Translations under genes and position numbers: made by a program
In this document: piece by piece, positions 53,803 to 61,853 of the stretch
How the letters are laid out: each line of letters opens with the position of its first letter
Numbering within the stretch: position 1 is the stretch's first letter
The notes under the pieces: generated by a model
Seen by the model: the letters and a program-made list of their open reading frames with translations, nothing else
Databases searched by the model: none
Told to the model about the DNA's origin: nothing
Source of the DNA: Pseudomonas rhodesiae
GTDB taxonomy: Bacteria; Pseudomonadota; Gammaproteobacteria; Pseudomonadales; Pseudomonadaceae
Length of the DNA stretch: 61,853 nucleotides
Direction of reading: 5' to 3'
Assembly (NCBI RefSeq): GCF_007858255.1
Contig: NZ_VFEU01000028.1
Span: 1-61,853, forward strand

Positions 53803-53818
53803 TGGCACAGGCAGTGCT
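53803..53818 (+). promoter_or_regulatory. Sigma-54 promoter of hrpL
   Basis: TGGCACAGGCAGTGCT has GG and GC exactly 10 nt apart, the -24/-12 spacing of RpoN promoters. It lies 52 bp before the hrpL ATG. An AT-rich stretch (53757-53780) between it and the upstream sites could bend for IHF. Confidence 0.85.
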
Positions 53819-53869
53819 AAAGGGGTCCTGTCGACATGTTTCGACTGCGTCTACCCAAAGGAAAAAAAC

Positions 53870-54421
53870 ATGAATATCCCTATTGAAGCTTTAGCTCACC
53901 TCGTTGGCAGCTCGCCTCAATTCATGCATCACCTGACAGACGACGAGCAAAAAAAACTCCGACGCTTTATCCACAAGCGGGTGCTCAACCCGGAGGATGC
54001 GGACGATCTTCTGCAATTGACCTACTTGGAAGCCTGGCGTAACCGTGAACGCTACAGCGGCATCGCAACACTCAGCACCTGGATGTGCGGCATCGCCCAG
54101 AACCTGATTCGCAATCACTTCAGGCGAATGTATGCCAAGCCGGTCCACTGTGAATTCGACGAATCGCTGTGGCACGGCCAGGATGAAAACAACAACCTGG
54201 ACTGGGAATTCGAGGTCAACCGCCGGTTGGAAAAAACCTTGAATGCCATCGACCATCTGCCGACGGAAATGCGTAAAACGCTCTACGCCTCACTGGAAAC
54301 CGACGGTAGCTACCAAGACACCGCCGACGTATTGGACATACCTATCGGCACCGTCCGCTCCCGCCTGTCTCGGGCTCGCGAACAACTCAAGCGCGTCACC
54401 CACAGCCCGCGTCAGCCGTAA
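53870..54421 (+). CDS. hrpL: ECF sigma factor HrpL
   Basis: The 183-residue ECF sigma factor has region 2 (about 30-95: LNPEDADDLLQLTYLEAWRN, STWMCGIAQNLIRNHFRR) and region 4 (about 125-175: LPTEMRKTLYASLETDGSYQ, then DIPIGTVRSRLSRAREQL). It should recognise the three hrp boxes in the cluster. It is transcribed divergently from hrpJ. A hairpin at 54433-54458 follows without a T run; otherwise 54422-54607 holds nothing I recognise. Confidence 0.93.
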   Translation: MNIPIEALAHLVGSSPQFMHHLTDDEQKKLRRFIHKRVLNPEDADDLLQLTYLEAWRNRERYSGIATLSTWMCGIAQNLIRNHFRRMYAKPVHCEFDESLWHGQDENNNLDWEFEVNRRLEKTLNAIDHLPTEMRKTLYASLETDGSYQDTADVLDIPIGTVRSRLSRAREQLKRVTHSPRQP

Positions 54422-54607
54422 CCGGAGCCATCGTTGGGCGGCAGGGATATCGCCCAACCGAATATCCGCTTCAGAAACCTACCTCACAGTGCCCGGTGGA
54501 AACGCTTGCCGGGCAACCGATGCCGCTTTCCACCTCACCGCTCGTCGCCGTTTAGCCCTGTTTCGGTTAAACAGTTGAAAGCGTAGATAAAAATTCAAAA
54601 TAAACGC

Positions 54608-54636
54608 TTGACGCATTGTCGTTCTGCGCGAATAAT
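54608..54636 (+). promoter_or_regulatory. Promoter of tRNA-Met
   Basis: TTGACG (54608-54613)-N17-AATAAT (54631-54636) is followed by a GC-rich discriminator (GCGCGCC), typical of stable-RNA promoters. The tRNA keeps its own promoter beside the secretion cluster. Confidence 0.75.
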
Positions 54637-54647
54637 GCGCGCCACTT

Positions 54648-54724
54648 GGCTACATAGCTCAGTTGGTTAGAGCATAGCATTCATAATGCTGGGGTCCGGG
54701 GTTCAAGTCCCTGTGTAGCCACCA
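54648..54724 (+). tRNA. tRNA-Met (anticodon CAT, elongator type)
   Basis: The 77-nt cloverleaf has a 7-bp acceptor stem (54648-54654 with 54714-54720), an encoded CCA at 54722-54724, T-loop GGTTCAAGTCC and anticodon CAT at 54682-54684. The paired first base argues against the initiator form. It marks the right border of the secretion cluster. Confidence 0.97.
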
Positions 54725-54730
54725 AGTACT

Positions 54731-54764
54731 AAAAACGGCTTACCGAAAGGTAGGCCGTTTTTTT
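54731..54764 (+). terminator. Rho-independent terminator of tRNA-Met
   Basis: A stem of AAAACGGC/GCCGTTTT type with a GAAA loop region ends in seven T, 7 nt after the tRNA. From 54765 to 54925 I see no other feature. Confidence 0.88.
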
Positions 54765-54925
54765 ATGCCTGCCGAAAAGCCCCGCCGGCCGCTGGCCCGC
54801 TCCGTGCCGCAGATGACGATAAGCAACACGGTCTGCATGCGCACAAAAAAACTCCCCAACTGTATTTTGACGCTCCCTTGACCCACTGTTAGTGTCCAGC
54901 CTCCCCCCACACGGAGTGCCCTGCG

Positions 54926-55705
54926 GTGAAACTGGACATTTATCAAGTCGACGCCTTCAGCGAACAGCCCTTCGGCGGCAACCCGGCCGCAGTCTGCCCG
55001 CTCACCGAGTGGTTGCCTGATGAGCAGTTGCAAGCGATCGCCGCCGAGAACAATCTCTCGGAAACCGCCTACTTCGTGCGCCGTGGCGATGGCTATGAGT
55101 TGCGCTGGTTTACCCCCGAAGTCGAAGTGGACCTGTGTGGTCACGCCACGCTCGCCGCGGCTTGGGTGTTGATTCATCGACTGGCGGACACCTCTGACGT
55201 GCTGCGTTTTGCCACCCGCAGCGGCGAGCTTCGGGTGACACGCAACGGTGACGAACTGGCGATGGATTTCCCGGCCAAAGTGCCGCACCCGTGCGAGCCA
55301 CCCGCCGGTATGCTGGCCGCGCTGGGCATTGAGCATGCCGACGTATTCAGCACCGATGACTTCATTGTGCTGGTGCAGGATGAGGCTCAAGTGGCCGCGC
55401 TGACTCCGGACTTTGCACGCCTCAAGGGCCTGCCCAAACGCGGGATCGCCGTGACCGCGCGCAGCACGCGGTTTGACTTCATCTCCCGCTGGTTCGGGCC
55501 GAATGTGGGGGTCAACGAAGATCCGGTCACCGGTTCGGCACACACTTCGCTGGCCCCGTTCTGGGCCGAGCGCTTGGGCAAATCCCACCTGACGGCCGAG
55601 CAAGGCGGCCTGCGCAAAGGCCAGTTGCACTGCCAGTGCAAAGACGACCGCGTGATTATCTCCGGCAAGGCCGCGCTGTACATGCAAGGCACGATTTACC
55701 TGTAA
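54926..55705 (+). CDS. PhzF-family epimerase/isomerase-like protein
   Basis: The 259-residue protein has two related halves of the diaminopimelate-epimerase fold. It shows YQVDAFSEQPFGGNPAAVCP, the catalytic Glu in NNLSETAYFV (about residue 46), DLCGHATLAAAWVL and NEDPVTGSAHTSLAPFWA, the PhzF signature. No phenazine gene is nearby, so this is the housekeeping type of unknown substrate. The start is GTG at 54926, with GGAG 10 nt upstream. Confidence 0.88.
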   Translation: MKLDIYQVDAFSEQPFGGNPAAVCPLTEWLPDEQLQAIAAENNLSETAYFVRRGDGYELRWFTPEVEVDLCGHATLAAAWVLIHRLADTSDVLRFATRSGELRVTRNGDELAMDFPAKVPHPCEPPAGMLAALGIEHADVFSTDDFIVLVQDEAQVAALTPDFARLKGLPKRGIAVTARSTRFDFISRWFGPNVGVNEDPVTGSAHTSLAPFWAERLGKSHLTAEQGGLRKGQLHCQCKDDRVIISGKAALYMQGTIYL

Positions 55706-55742
55706 AAAAGCCGTACCTAAAGGACAACGGATCTTGCTCACC

Positions 55743-57572
55743 ATGAACGGAGTTCAGCGCGTGTTTTGGATTTCTCGCCGTCAACTGACGGTCATCGCCG
55801 CAACCCTGGCCCTGACGGCCTGCCATACCTCGGTCAACGAACAACCACCGGCGCCGGAGCTGGGCTCGGGTTATCGCACCGACCTGACTACCCGTTACGC
55901 TGAACGCCATATGGCTGCCGCCGCCAACCCGCTGGCCGCGCAAGCCGGACGCGAGATGTTGCGCCAAGGCGGCTCGGCGATTGACGCCGCGATTGCGATG
56001 CAGGCGGTGTTGACCTTGGTGGAGCCGCAGTCCTCGGGCATCGGTGGCGGCGCATTCATCATGCTGTGGGATGGCGAAACGGTGCACGCGTACGACGGCC
56101 GCGAGACCGCACCGGCCGGGGCGACGGGTCAACTGTTCCTCAACGCCGACGGCAAACCGATGGCGTTTCCCGAAGCGCAGATCGGCGGACGCTCGGTCGG
56201 TACGCCGGGGGTTTTACGCGCACTGGAAATGGCGCACAAAAAGACCGGCCACTTGCAGTGGGCCAAACTGTTCGAGCCGGCGATCCGTCTGGCGGAACAA
56301 GGCTTCGCGATCTCACCCCGCTTGCACAGCCTGATTGCCGCCGACCCGTATATCGCCCAATCGCCGGACATGGCGGCGTACTTTCTGAACGCCGACGGCA
56401 GCCCCAAAGCCACCGGTACCCTGCTGCAAAACCCGGCGCTGGCCCAGGTGTTAAAGCGCATCGCCAAGGAAGGGCCGGACGCGCTCTACACCGGCCCGAT
56501 CGCCGATGAAATCGTGCGCAAGGTCCAGGGCCATCGCAACGCAGGCAGCCTGTCTCAGGCCGACCTGCAACGCTACGTCGCCAAAGAACGCGCACCGCTG
56601 TGCAGCGATTACAAACAATGGCGGGTGTGCGGCATGCCGCCGCCGTCCTCCGGCGGGATTGCCGTGGCGCAGATCCTGGGTACCTTGCAGGCATTGGAAG
56701 CCCGTGACCCACGCTGGGCCATCGCATCGATGACGCCGCTCAAGAGCCCGTCGCCCGCCGGGCTGGAACCGACGCCCGAGGCCGTGCATCTGCTCGCCGA
56801 AGCCGGGCGCCTGGCGTTTGCCGATCGCGCCCTGTATGTGGCCGATACCGACTTCACACCGGTTCCTGTCGCCGGCCTGATCGCCCCGGACTACCTGGCC
56901 CAGCGCGCCACGTTGATCGGCGAGCGCAGCATGGGTGTAGCCAAGCCCGGTCAACCGGCCGGCCTGAAGGTGGCGTATGCGCCGGATCGTTCGCCCCTGC
57001 GCATCTCCACCTCGCAAGTGGTGGCCGTGGATGACCTGGGTGGTGCGGTGTCGATGACCACCACCGTGGAAGCCGCGTTCGGCTCCCACCTGATGGTCCA
57101 GGGCTTTTTGCTCAACAATCAGATGACTGACTTCTCATTTATCCCCGAAGAGAATGGCCAGCCTGTGGCCAACCGCGTGCAACCCGGCAAACGGCCGCGC
57201 TCGTCCATGGCGCCGACCTTGGTGTTCGACCGCCAGAGCGGGGAGCTGCTGGCCACCGTGGGCTCTCCCGGCGGCTCGCAAATCATCGAATACGTGAGCA
57301 AGTCGCTGGTGGCCATGCTCGACTGGAAACTCGATCCTCAGGCCGCAATCAACCTGCCCAATTTCGGCAGTCGCAATAGCGCGACCGAACTGGAGGCCGG
57401 CCTGTTCAGCCCGACGCTCAAGCAAGCGCTGAAAGACAAGGGCCACACGCTGAGCGAGATCGAGATGACCAGCGGCGTACAGGCCATCGTTCGCATGCGG
57501 GACACGCAAGGCAAGGTCTCGCTGAACGGCGGCGCCGATCCTCGGCGCGAAGGCCAAGCGCTGGGCGACTGA
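55743..57572 (+). CDS. ggt: Gamma-glutamyltransferase (glutathione hydrolase), lipoprotein
   Basis: The 609-residue enzyme cleaves the gamma-glutamyl bond of glutathione outside the cytosol. The signal ends in a lipobox-like LTAC (Cys about residue 27). The large subunit has PQSSGIGGGAFIMLWDGE and the DGRETAPAGA block. The autoprocessing Thr lies in VSMTTTVEAAFGSH (about residue 440), where the family usually has TxT; FLLNNQMTDFSF and SMAPTLVFD follow. The ATG at 55743 is preferred over a TTG three codons earlier. Confidence 0.92.
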   Translation: MNGVQRVFWISRRQLTVIAATLALTACHTSVNEQPPAPELGSGYRTDLTTRYAERHMAAAANPLAAQAGREMLRQGGSAIDAAIAMQAVLTLVEPQSSGIGGGAFIMLWDGETVHAYDGRETAPAGATGQLFLNADGKPMAFPEAQIGGRSVGTPGVLRALEMAHKKTGHLQWAKLFEPAIRLAEQGFAISPRLHSLIAADPYIAQSPDMAAYFLNADGSPKATGTLLQNPALAQVLKRIAKEGPDALYTGPIADEIVRKVQGHRNAGSLSQADLQRYVAKERAPLCSDYKQWRVCGMPPPSSGGIAVAQILGTLQALEARDPRWAIASMTPLKSPSPAGLEPTPEAVHLLAEAGRLAFADRALYVADTDFTPVPVAGLIAPDYLAQRATLIGERSMGVAKPGQPAGLKVAYAPDRSPLRISTSQVVAVDDLGGAVSMTTTVEAAFGSHLMVQGFLLNNQMTDFSFIPEENGQPVANRVQPGKRPRSSMAPTLVFDRQSGELLATVGSPGGSQIIEYVSKSLVAMLDWKLDPQAAINLPNFGSRNSATELEAGLFSPTLKQALKDKGHTLSEIEMTSGVQAIVRMRDTQGKVSLNGGADPRREGQALGD

Positions 57573-57609
57573 CTGGAAGGGGCAAGCCCACTCACTGCAA
57601 CAGGCTCAC

Positions 57610-58704
57610 TCAGCGGCTGATCTTTAGCCCCTTGCGCGCCGCATGCCGCTCCATCGCCAGTTCGATCAGGCGGGTGATCAGCTCGCTGTAGCTCATCCCC
57701 GCGGCCTGCCACAACTTGGGGTACATGCTGATGCGGGTGAAGCCGGGCAGTGAGTTGATTTCGTTGATCACCACATCGCCCTTGTGGGTGAGAAACACAT
57801 CGACCCGCGCCAGCCCCGAGCAGCCCAGCACTTCAAACGCCTGCACTGCCAAGTGGCGAATGCGTTCGCTGGCGTCATGGCTGATCGCGGCCGGCACCAC
57901 CACCTGAGCGGCCTGGTCGTCGATGTATTTGCTGTCGTAGGAATAGAACCCATTGCTCACCACGATCTCGCCGCAACCGCTGGCGATAGGGTTGTCGTTG
58001 CCCAATACCGCGCATTCGATTTCACGGCCTTGAACGGCGGACTCCACCAACACCTTCTCATCGAAACCCAGCGCCAGTTCGACGGCGGCACGGTACTCGG
58101 CTTCACTGCTGACTTTGCTTACGCCCACCGAGGAGCCCTGATTGGCCGGTTTGACGAACAGTGGCAAGCCCAGTGTCTTCACCGCCGTTTCATACGAGGT
58201 GCGCGCCGCATTGCCACGGGTGAGCGTTATAAACGGTGTGACGGCAATACCGGCGTCACGCAGCAGACGCTTGCTGATGTCCTTGTCCATGCAGATCGCC
58301 GAACCCAGCACATCCGAGCCGACAAACGGCAGATCGGCCATACGCAGCAAACCTTGCAGGCAACCATCCTCACCCAGGGTGCCGTGGACGATGGGGAAGA
58401 TCACGTCAATATGTTCCAGCACGCCCTGGCCGGAGGTTTCCACCACTTGGCGATTGGCTTTACCGGGCACCACTGCCAGTTCGCGATTGGATTGGTTGAG
58501 GGCGATCAAGGCCGGGTTTTCCTGATTGAGCAGGAAGTTCGAGGTGTCGTTGAGGTGCCAGTGACCGGCCTTGTCGATGCCGATCAGGATCGGTTCGAAG
58601 CGCGTACGGTCGAGGGCATCCACGATGTTGCGGGCCGATTGCAACGACACTTCATGCTCAGCCGAACGGCCGCCGAAAATAATACCTACCCGCACCTTAC
58701 CCAT
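57610..58704 (-). CDS. ddl: D-alanine--D-alanine ligase
   Basis: The 364-residue ATP-grasp enzyme makes the D-Ala-D-Ala end of the peptidoglycan stem. It has VGIIFGGRSAEHEVSLQSAR, HGTLGEDGCLQGLL, KPANQGSSVGVSKV and EINSLPGFTRISMYPKLW, all typical of the DdlA branch. It stands alone, convergent with ggt, rather than in the mur-fts cluster, where a second Ddl would be expected in the genome. Confidence 0.95.
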   Translation of the reverse strand: MGKVRVGIIFGGRSAEHEVSLQSARNIVDALDRTRFEPILIGIDKAGHWHLNDTSNFLLNQENPALIALNQSNRELAVVPGKANRQVVETSGQGVLEHIDVIFPIVHGTLGEDGCLQGLLRMADLPFVGSDVLGSAICMDKDISKRLLRDAGIAVTPFITLTRGNAARTSYETAVKTLGLPLFVKPANQGSSVGVSKVSSEAEYRAAVELALGFDEKVLVESAVQGREIECAVLGNDNPIASGCGEIVVSNGFYSYDSKYIDDQAAQVVVPAAISHDASERIRHLAVQAFEVLGCSGLARVDVFLTHKGDVVINEINSLPGFTRISMYPKLWQAAGMSYSELITRLIELAMERHAARKGLKISR

Positions 58705-58863
58705 GACCCGACCTCAGTGTTAAACGTAAGGCTTCTTACCATGGGCGCTCAGCGATTGCCAAACGCGCGGTAGGCGCTCTCTGCACAATCGTACAAGACC
58801 CCGGCAGACAGCACGCCCACACTGGGTTAACGTGTTTGCACCTCTTTTTTGTGACAAGTCACC

Positions 58864-59673
58864 ATGGGTAACCCGACCTCCACGCTCGACTGGCTCCACC
58901 GTGCGCCGCACGCCAGCGGCCTGGACCGTATCGAGGCGTACTTCGCCGGCTTCGCCTTCGACCCGCATCGCCATGACACCTACGCCATCGGGCGTACGTT
59001 GCTGGGCGTGCAGAGTTTTCATTACCGCGGCGGCATGACCCATGGCCTTCCGGGTACGACCATGGTGATTCATCCCGATGAGGTCCACGACGGCCGCGCC
59101 GGCAGCGAGGAAGGCTTCAAGTACCGCATGATTTATGTCGAGCCGGCGCTGATCCAGCAGATTCTCGGCGGCAAGCCATTGCCGTTTGTGCCTGGTGGTG
59201 TGTCCACCGACCCGCGGCTGTTCCGCGCCAGCGACGTGCTGCTGCAAAACCTGGAATGCCCGGTCGACCCGTTGCAGGAACAGGACGCACTGTTCGACCT
59301 GGCCCAGGCCCTGAGCGCTGCGGCGGGGGCAATCGTCAGCCGCAAAACCTTCGACTACGTGGCTGCCGAGCGGGCGCGGGAATTTATCCACAGCGCCCTG
59401 GGACGCAGCATCACATTGGATGAAATGGCCGAGCACGCCGGACGCGACCGCTGGGCGTTGTCGCGGGATTTTCGCCTGCTGTTCGGCACCAGCCCCTACC
59501 GCTACCTGACCATGCGCCGGTTGGACTTGGTGCGCAGCTTGCTGGCCCAAGGCCAACCCCTGGTGGACGCTGCGCTGACCGCCGGCTTCACCGACCAGAG
59601 CCATATGACCCGGCAATTTCGCAGCACCTACGGCATGCCGCCGTCGCGCTGGGTAAAGATGCTGGGACGTTGA
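58864..59673 (+). CDS. AraC-family transcriptional regulator
   Basis: The 269-residue regulator has an N-terminal cupin-like effector domain (about 25-125, DPHRHDTYAIGRTLLGVQSF, PDEVHDGRAG) and a C-terminal double helix-turn-helix (about 165-269: LDEMAEHAGRDRWALSRDF, then FTDQSHMTRQFRSTYGMPPS). The ligand is unknown. It is divergent from ddl and convergent with the flavin reductase, so its target is not evident. Confidence 0.9.
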   Translation: MGNPTSTLDWLHRAPHASGLDRIEAYFAGFAFDPHRHDTYAIGRTLLGVQSFHYRGGMTHGLPGTTMVIHPDEVHDGRAGSEEGFKYRMIYVEPALIQQILGGKPLPFVPGGVSTDPRLFRASDVLLQNLECPVDPLQEQDALFDLAQALSAAAGAIVSRKTFDYVAAERAREFIHSALGRSITLDEMAEHAGRDRWALSRDFRLLFGTSPYRYLTMRRLDLVRSLLAQGQPLVDAALTAGFTDQSHMTRQFRSTYGMPPSRWVKMLGR

Positions 59674-59688
59674 ACGCGCTGGTCAGGT

Positions 59689-60264
59689 TTACAACAGGCG
59701 CCCATCGATCGGCTGGCCGATGGTCAGGAAATGCCCGCCCGCCACATGGTGCAGAGTGCGCAGCTCGTCATGCCCATCGAAGTGCCAGTGGCCGTCACTG
59801 AACACGCGCTCATCGGCATAGGCGGCCACCACTTCACCGAGGAACAGGTCATAGGTCTGCTGGTTGTGCGGCTCGGGAAGCAGGCGGCACTCCAGCCATG
59901 CCACGCAACCTTCCAGCAACGGAGCGTCGGTGTGCTCACCTGTGAAGGTGCGCAGGTCATAGGCGGCGAACTTGTCGAGGTCACGGCCGCTGGTCGTGCC
60001 GACGGTTTGCACCAGGTCGGCCTGGGCCGCACACGGCACCTGCACTGCGAAGGTGCCGGCGCCTTCCAGCAGTTGGCGGGTCCAGGTGGCTTTGTCCAAC
60101 ACCACCGCGACTTTCGGCGGTTCGAAATCCACCGGCATGGCCCAGGCGGCCGCCATGATGGTGCGCTGGCCATCATGGGCGGCGCTCACCAGCACGGTTG
60201 GGCCGTGATTGAGCAAGCGGTAGGCCTTGGGCAGCGGGACAGGACGGCAGTGTGCAGGGCTCAT
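59689..60264 (-). CDS. Flavin reductase family protein
   Basis: The 191-residue protein has the split-barrel FMN-binding fold of the flavin reductase family: LLNHGPTVLVSAAHDGQRT, MAAAWAMPVDFEPPKVAVVL, TFAVQVPCAAQADLVQTVG and HHVAGGHFLTIG. It may reduce FMN for an oxygenase; the partner is unknown. The frame opens at 60312, but the ATG at 60264 matches the family start. Confidence 0.88.
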   Translation of the reverse strand: MSPAHCRPVPLPKAYRLLNHGPTVLVSAAHDGQRTIMAAAWAMPVDFEPPKVAVVLDKATWTRQLLEGAGTFAVQVPCAAQADLVQTVGTTSGRDLDKFAAYDLRTFTGEHTDAPLLEGCVAWLECRLLPEPHNQQTYDLFLGEVVAAYADERVFSDGHWHFDGHDELRTLHHVAGGHFLTIGQPIDGRLL

Positions 60265-60322
60265 GCAGGTCGGCTCTTTAAGCGTAAAAAACCTACGATA
60301 CCTCAAGCACAAGCCCCAAGGG

Positions 60323-61639
60323 TCAGCTCGACAGTTGATTGGCGAATTGTCCTACCGCGCTGACCACTTTCTGCGCGCCGTCCTGGATTTCCACAATCAC
60401 TGTGCCCGCCTCCGCCGCCAGGGCCAGGCCTTGCTCGGCTTGCAGTCGACCATCGGTCATCAAGCTGACCGCATCGCGCGCCATGTCTTGGTTCTGGCGC
60501 ACCACGCCGACGATTTCCTCGGTGGCTTTACTGGTGCGTGAAGCTAACTGGCGCACCTCATCGGCCACCACCGCGAAGCCCCGGCCCTGCTCTCCGGCGC
60601 GCGCCGCTTCAATCGCCGCGTTGAGTGCCAACAAGTTGGTCTGCTCGGCGATACCGCTGATGGTCTTGACGATACTGCCGATCACTTGGGACTGAGCGTT
60701 CAGCGCCTCGATGCCCTCTCCGGCCTGTTGCATATGCTGGGCCAGGTCGCGCATCACGCCCACCGCCTGAGTCACCACTGCGGTGCCGCGCTGTGCGCTG
60801 TTGTCGGTTTGCACGGAGGTCCTGTAGGCAATATTGGCGGCGTCGGATACCGCCTGTTCGCGGGTGACCTGATCGGTGATCACCGTGGCGAACTTAACCA
60901 CTTTGTACAGCCGATCGTTAGCGTCGAGCACCGGGTTGTAGGTGGCTTCCAGCCACACCGCGCGGCCATGGCTATCCACTCGCTTGAAGCGCGCCGCGAC
61001 GAACTCACCGGCGTTCAGACGCTGCCAGAACTGCGCGTAGGCTTCGCTGTTGTATTCCTGTGGCTCGCAAAACATCCGGTGATGCTTGCCCTGGATCTGC
61101 GCCAGGGTGTAACCCATACCATTGAGGAAGCGGTCATTGGCCGTGAGCACATGCCCGCCCAAATCGAATTCGATCACGGCCGTGGAACGCACCAGAGCGC
61201 CGATCAGGTTTTCATGCTCGCGCGAGGCTTCGATGGTGCGGGTAAGGTCGCTGGAGAAGATCGAAAAGCGCTTGATCCGCCCGCTTGCATCGCGCACAGG
61301 CTGCACAATCGAGCGCAGCCACGCTTCCTTGCCATTGCCGCGCATCAGGCGCACGGTGCCGGCGAAATGCTCACCGCGTGTCAGCGCATTCTTGAAGCGC
61401 AGTTGGAACGAGTCCTGACGTACGTGAGCCGGTACCAACTCTTCAATCGGGCGTCCGAGAATCGCGCTCGCCTGGTAAACCAGCTCCTGCAGGAAATTGC
61501 TATTGGCCCATTCCACCCGGCCCTCGGCATCCAGAGTCAAACACAGCATTTCGCTTTCCAGGCTCTCCTTGACCTGATTCAAGCTGGACAACTCTTCGCG
61601 AAGAGCTGCTAGCTCTTGCTTCAAACGGGTGTTGAACAT
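60323..61639 (-). CDS. Soluble PAS-PAS methyl-accepting chemotaxis protein (BdlA-like)
   Basis: The 438-residue receptor has a coiled N terminus, PAS 1 (about 25-130), PAS 2 (about 145-250, with FCEPQEYNSEAYAQFWQRLN) and a short MCP signalling domain with the hallmark IAEQTNLLALNAAIEAARAG near residue 335. It has no membrane segment, so it is cytosolic. The layout matches BdlA, the biofilm dispersion factor of P. aeruginosa; the same role here is inferred. An IS5-type element begins 92 bp upstream of its start codon. Confidence 0.9.
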   Translation of the reverse strand: MFNTRLKQELAALREELSSLNQVKESLESEMLCLTLDAEGRVEWANSNFLQELVYQASAILGRPIEELVPAHVRQDSFQLRFKNALTRGEHFAGTVRLMRGNGKEAWLRSIVQPVRDASGRIKRFSIFSSDLTRTIEASREHENLIGALVRSTAVIEFDLGGHVLTANDRFLNGMGYTLAQIQGKHHRMFCEPQEYNSEAYAQFWQRLNAGEFVAARFKRVDSHGRAVWLEATYNPVLDANDRLYKVVKFATVITDQVTREQAVSDAANIAYRTSVQTDNSAQRGTAVVTQAVGVMRDLAQHMQQAGEGIEALNAQSQVIGSIVKTISGIAEQTNLLALNAAIEAARAGEQGRGFAVVADEVRQLASRTSKATEEIVGVVRQNQDMARDAVSLMTDGRLQAEQGLALAAEAGTVIVEIQDGAQKVVSAVGQFANQLSS

Positions 61640-61730
61640 GGTTCACCGATGGCGATTAGGGAAATAGATCTGAGCTGCATCGGCGCTGCCGGGGTTTTCT
61701 GAAGCCCGAACGAAGCACGTAGAACCCTAA

Positions 61731-61853
61731 GGAAACTCTGAAAAAGACTTTCTGATTTGGCAAAATACCGCGACCCCACCCACCGAGTTTCCCGATGAAG
61801 CAGATGACCTTCGCCGACGCCGAGTACGCTGGCAAGCGCAAGCAAACCCGCAA
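61731..61853 (+). mobile_element. IS5-family insertion sequence (left end, cut by the window)
   Basis: The element appears to begin with GGAAACTCTGAAAAAGACTT (61731-61750), a terminal repeat of the kind seen in Pseudomonas IS5 elements. It is preceded by CTAA (61727-61730), which fits the YTAR target of this family. The transposase starts 64 bp inside. The right end and the second target copy lie beyond the window. Confidence 0.75.
61795..61853 (+). CDS. IS5-family transposase, N-terminal fragment
   Basis: Nineteen complete codons are visible (MKQMTFADAEYAGKRKQTR), the start of an IS5-family DDE transposase, which has about 320 residues in the complete family. The frame runs to the last base of the window, so completeness cannot be judged. 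It lies inside the IS element that begins at 61731. Confidence 0.82.
   Translation, partial: MKQMTFADAEYAGKRKQTR

Noticed and set aside
54740..55744. A 334-codon frame opposite the PhzF-like gene
   Set aside because: It is a shadow; the sense strand carries the full PhzF signature.

Overview
The window is chromosomal DNA of a fluorescent Pseudomonas, most likely the P. fluorescens group. The evidence is the GC-rich coding style, the block pagL-murI-moeB-prmC-prfA-hemA-TPR-lolB-ispE-tRNA(Gln)-prs-rplY-pth-ychF-tRNA(Met) (from memory, the same order as the P. aeruginosa PA4661-PA4673 region), a CysNC fusion, AlgW, and a REPIN of the P. fluorescens type. I have no database result for species or strain.

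Layout. 1-9.2 kb: a small structured element, slyD, a DUF3565 gene, pta, a PlsC-like acyltransferase, a REPIN, cysNC-cysD, a Nif3-family gene and algW. 9.2-13.4 kb: a TonB-dependent siderophore receptor with a weak Fur-box candidate, hemH and a TIGR01777 epimerase. 13.5-23.2 kb: an apparently light-responsive block. It holds a flavoprotein and a Trp-rich protein, then a tightly overlapping run ybgA, litR (MerR family), phrB, an NTF2-like gene, an SDR, a FAD amine oxidase, DUF1365, cfa and DUF2878. Three direct-repeat operators with an 18-bp period lie at its two promoters and fit a LitR/CarH-type site. 23.2-36.1 kb: ykgJ, pagL and the conserved housekeeping block listed above.

36.1-54.6 kb: a complete Hrp1-type (P. 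syringae-like) type III secretion cluster lies between the ychF terminator and the independent promoter of tRNA-Met. On the left are one HrpS-like sigma-54 activator and a candidate pilin gene, followed by hrpB-hrcJ-hrpD-hrpE and then hrpF-hrpG-hrcC-hrpT-hrpV, all on the + strand. Converging on these from the right is hrpJ-hrcV-hrpQ-hrcN-hrpO-hrpP-hrcQ-hrcR-hrcS-hrcT-hrcU on the - strand, with hrpL (ECF sigma) divergent at the far right. The regulatory logic is readable: paired upstream repeats and a -24/-12 promoter lie before hrpL, and three hrp boxes (GGAAC-N17-CCAC) lie before the pilin, hrpF and hrpJ operons. No translocator, effector, harpin or chaperone gene is present.

54.6-61.9 kb: tRNA-Met, a PhzF-like enzyme, a lipoprotein gamma-glutamyltransferase, ddl, an AraC regulator, a flavin reductase, a soluble BdlA-like PAS-PAS chemoreceptor and the start of an IS5-family element cut by the window edge.

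No CRISPR array, prophage, integrase or rRNA was seen. Long ORFs antisense to cysNC/cysD, hemA, prfA and similar genes are GC-rich shadows and are left out.
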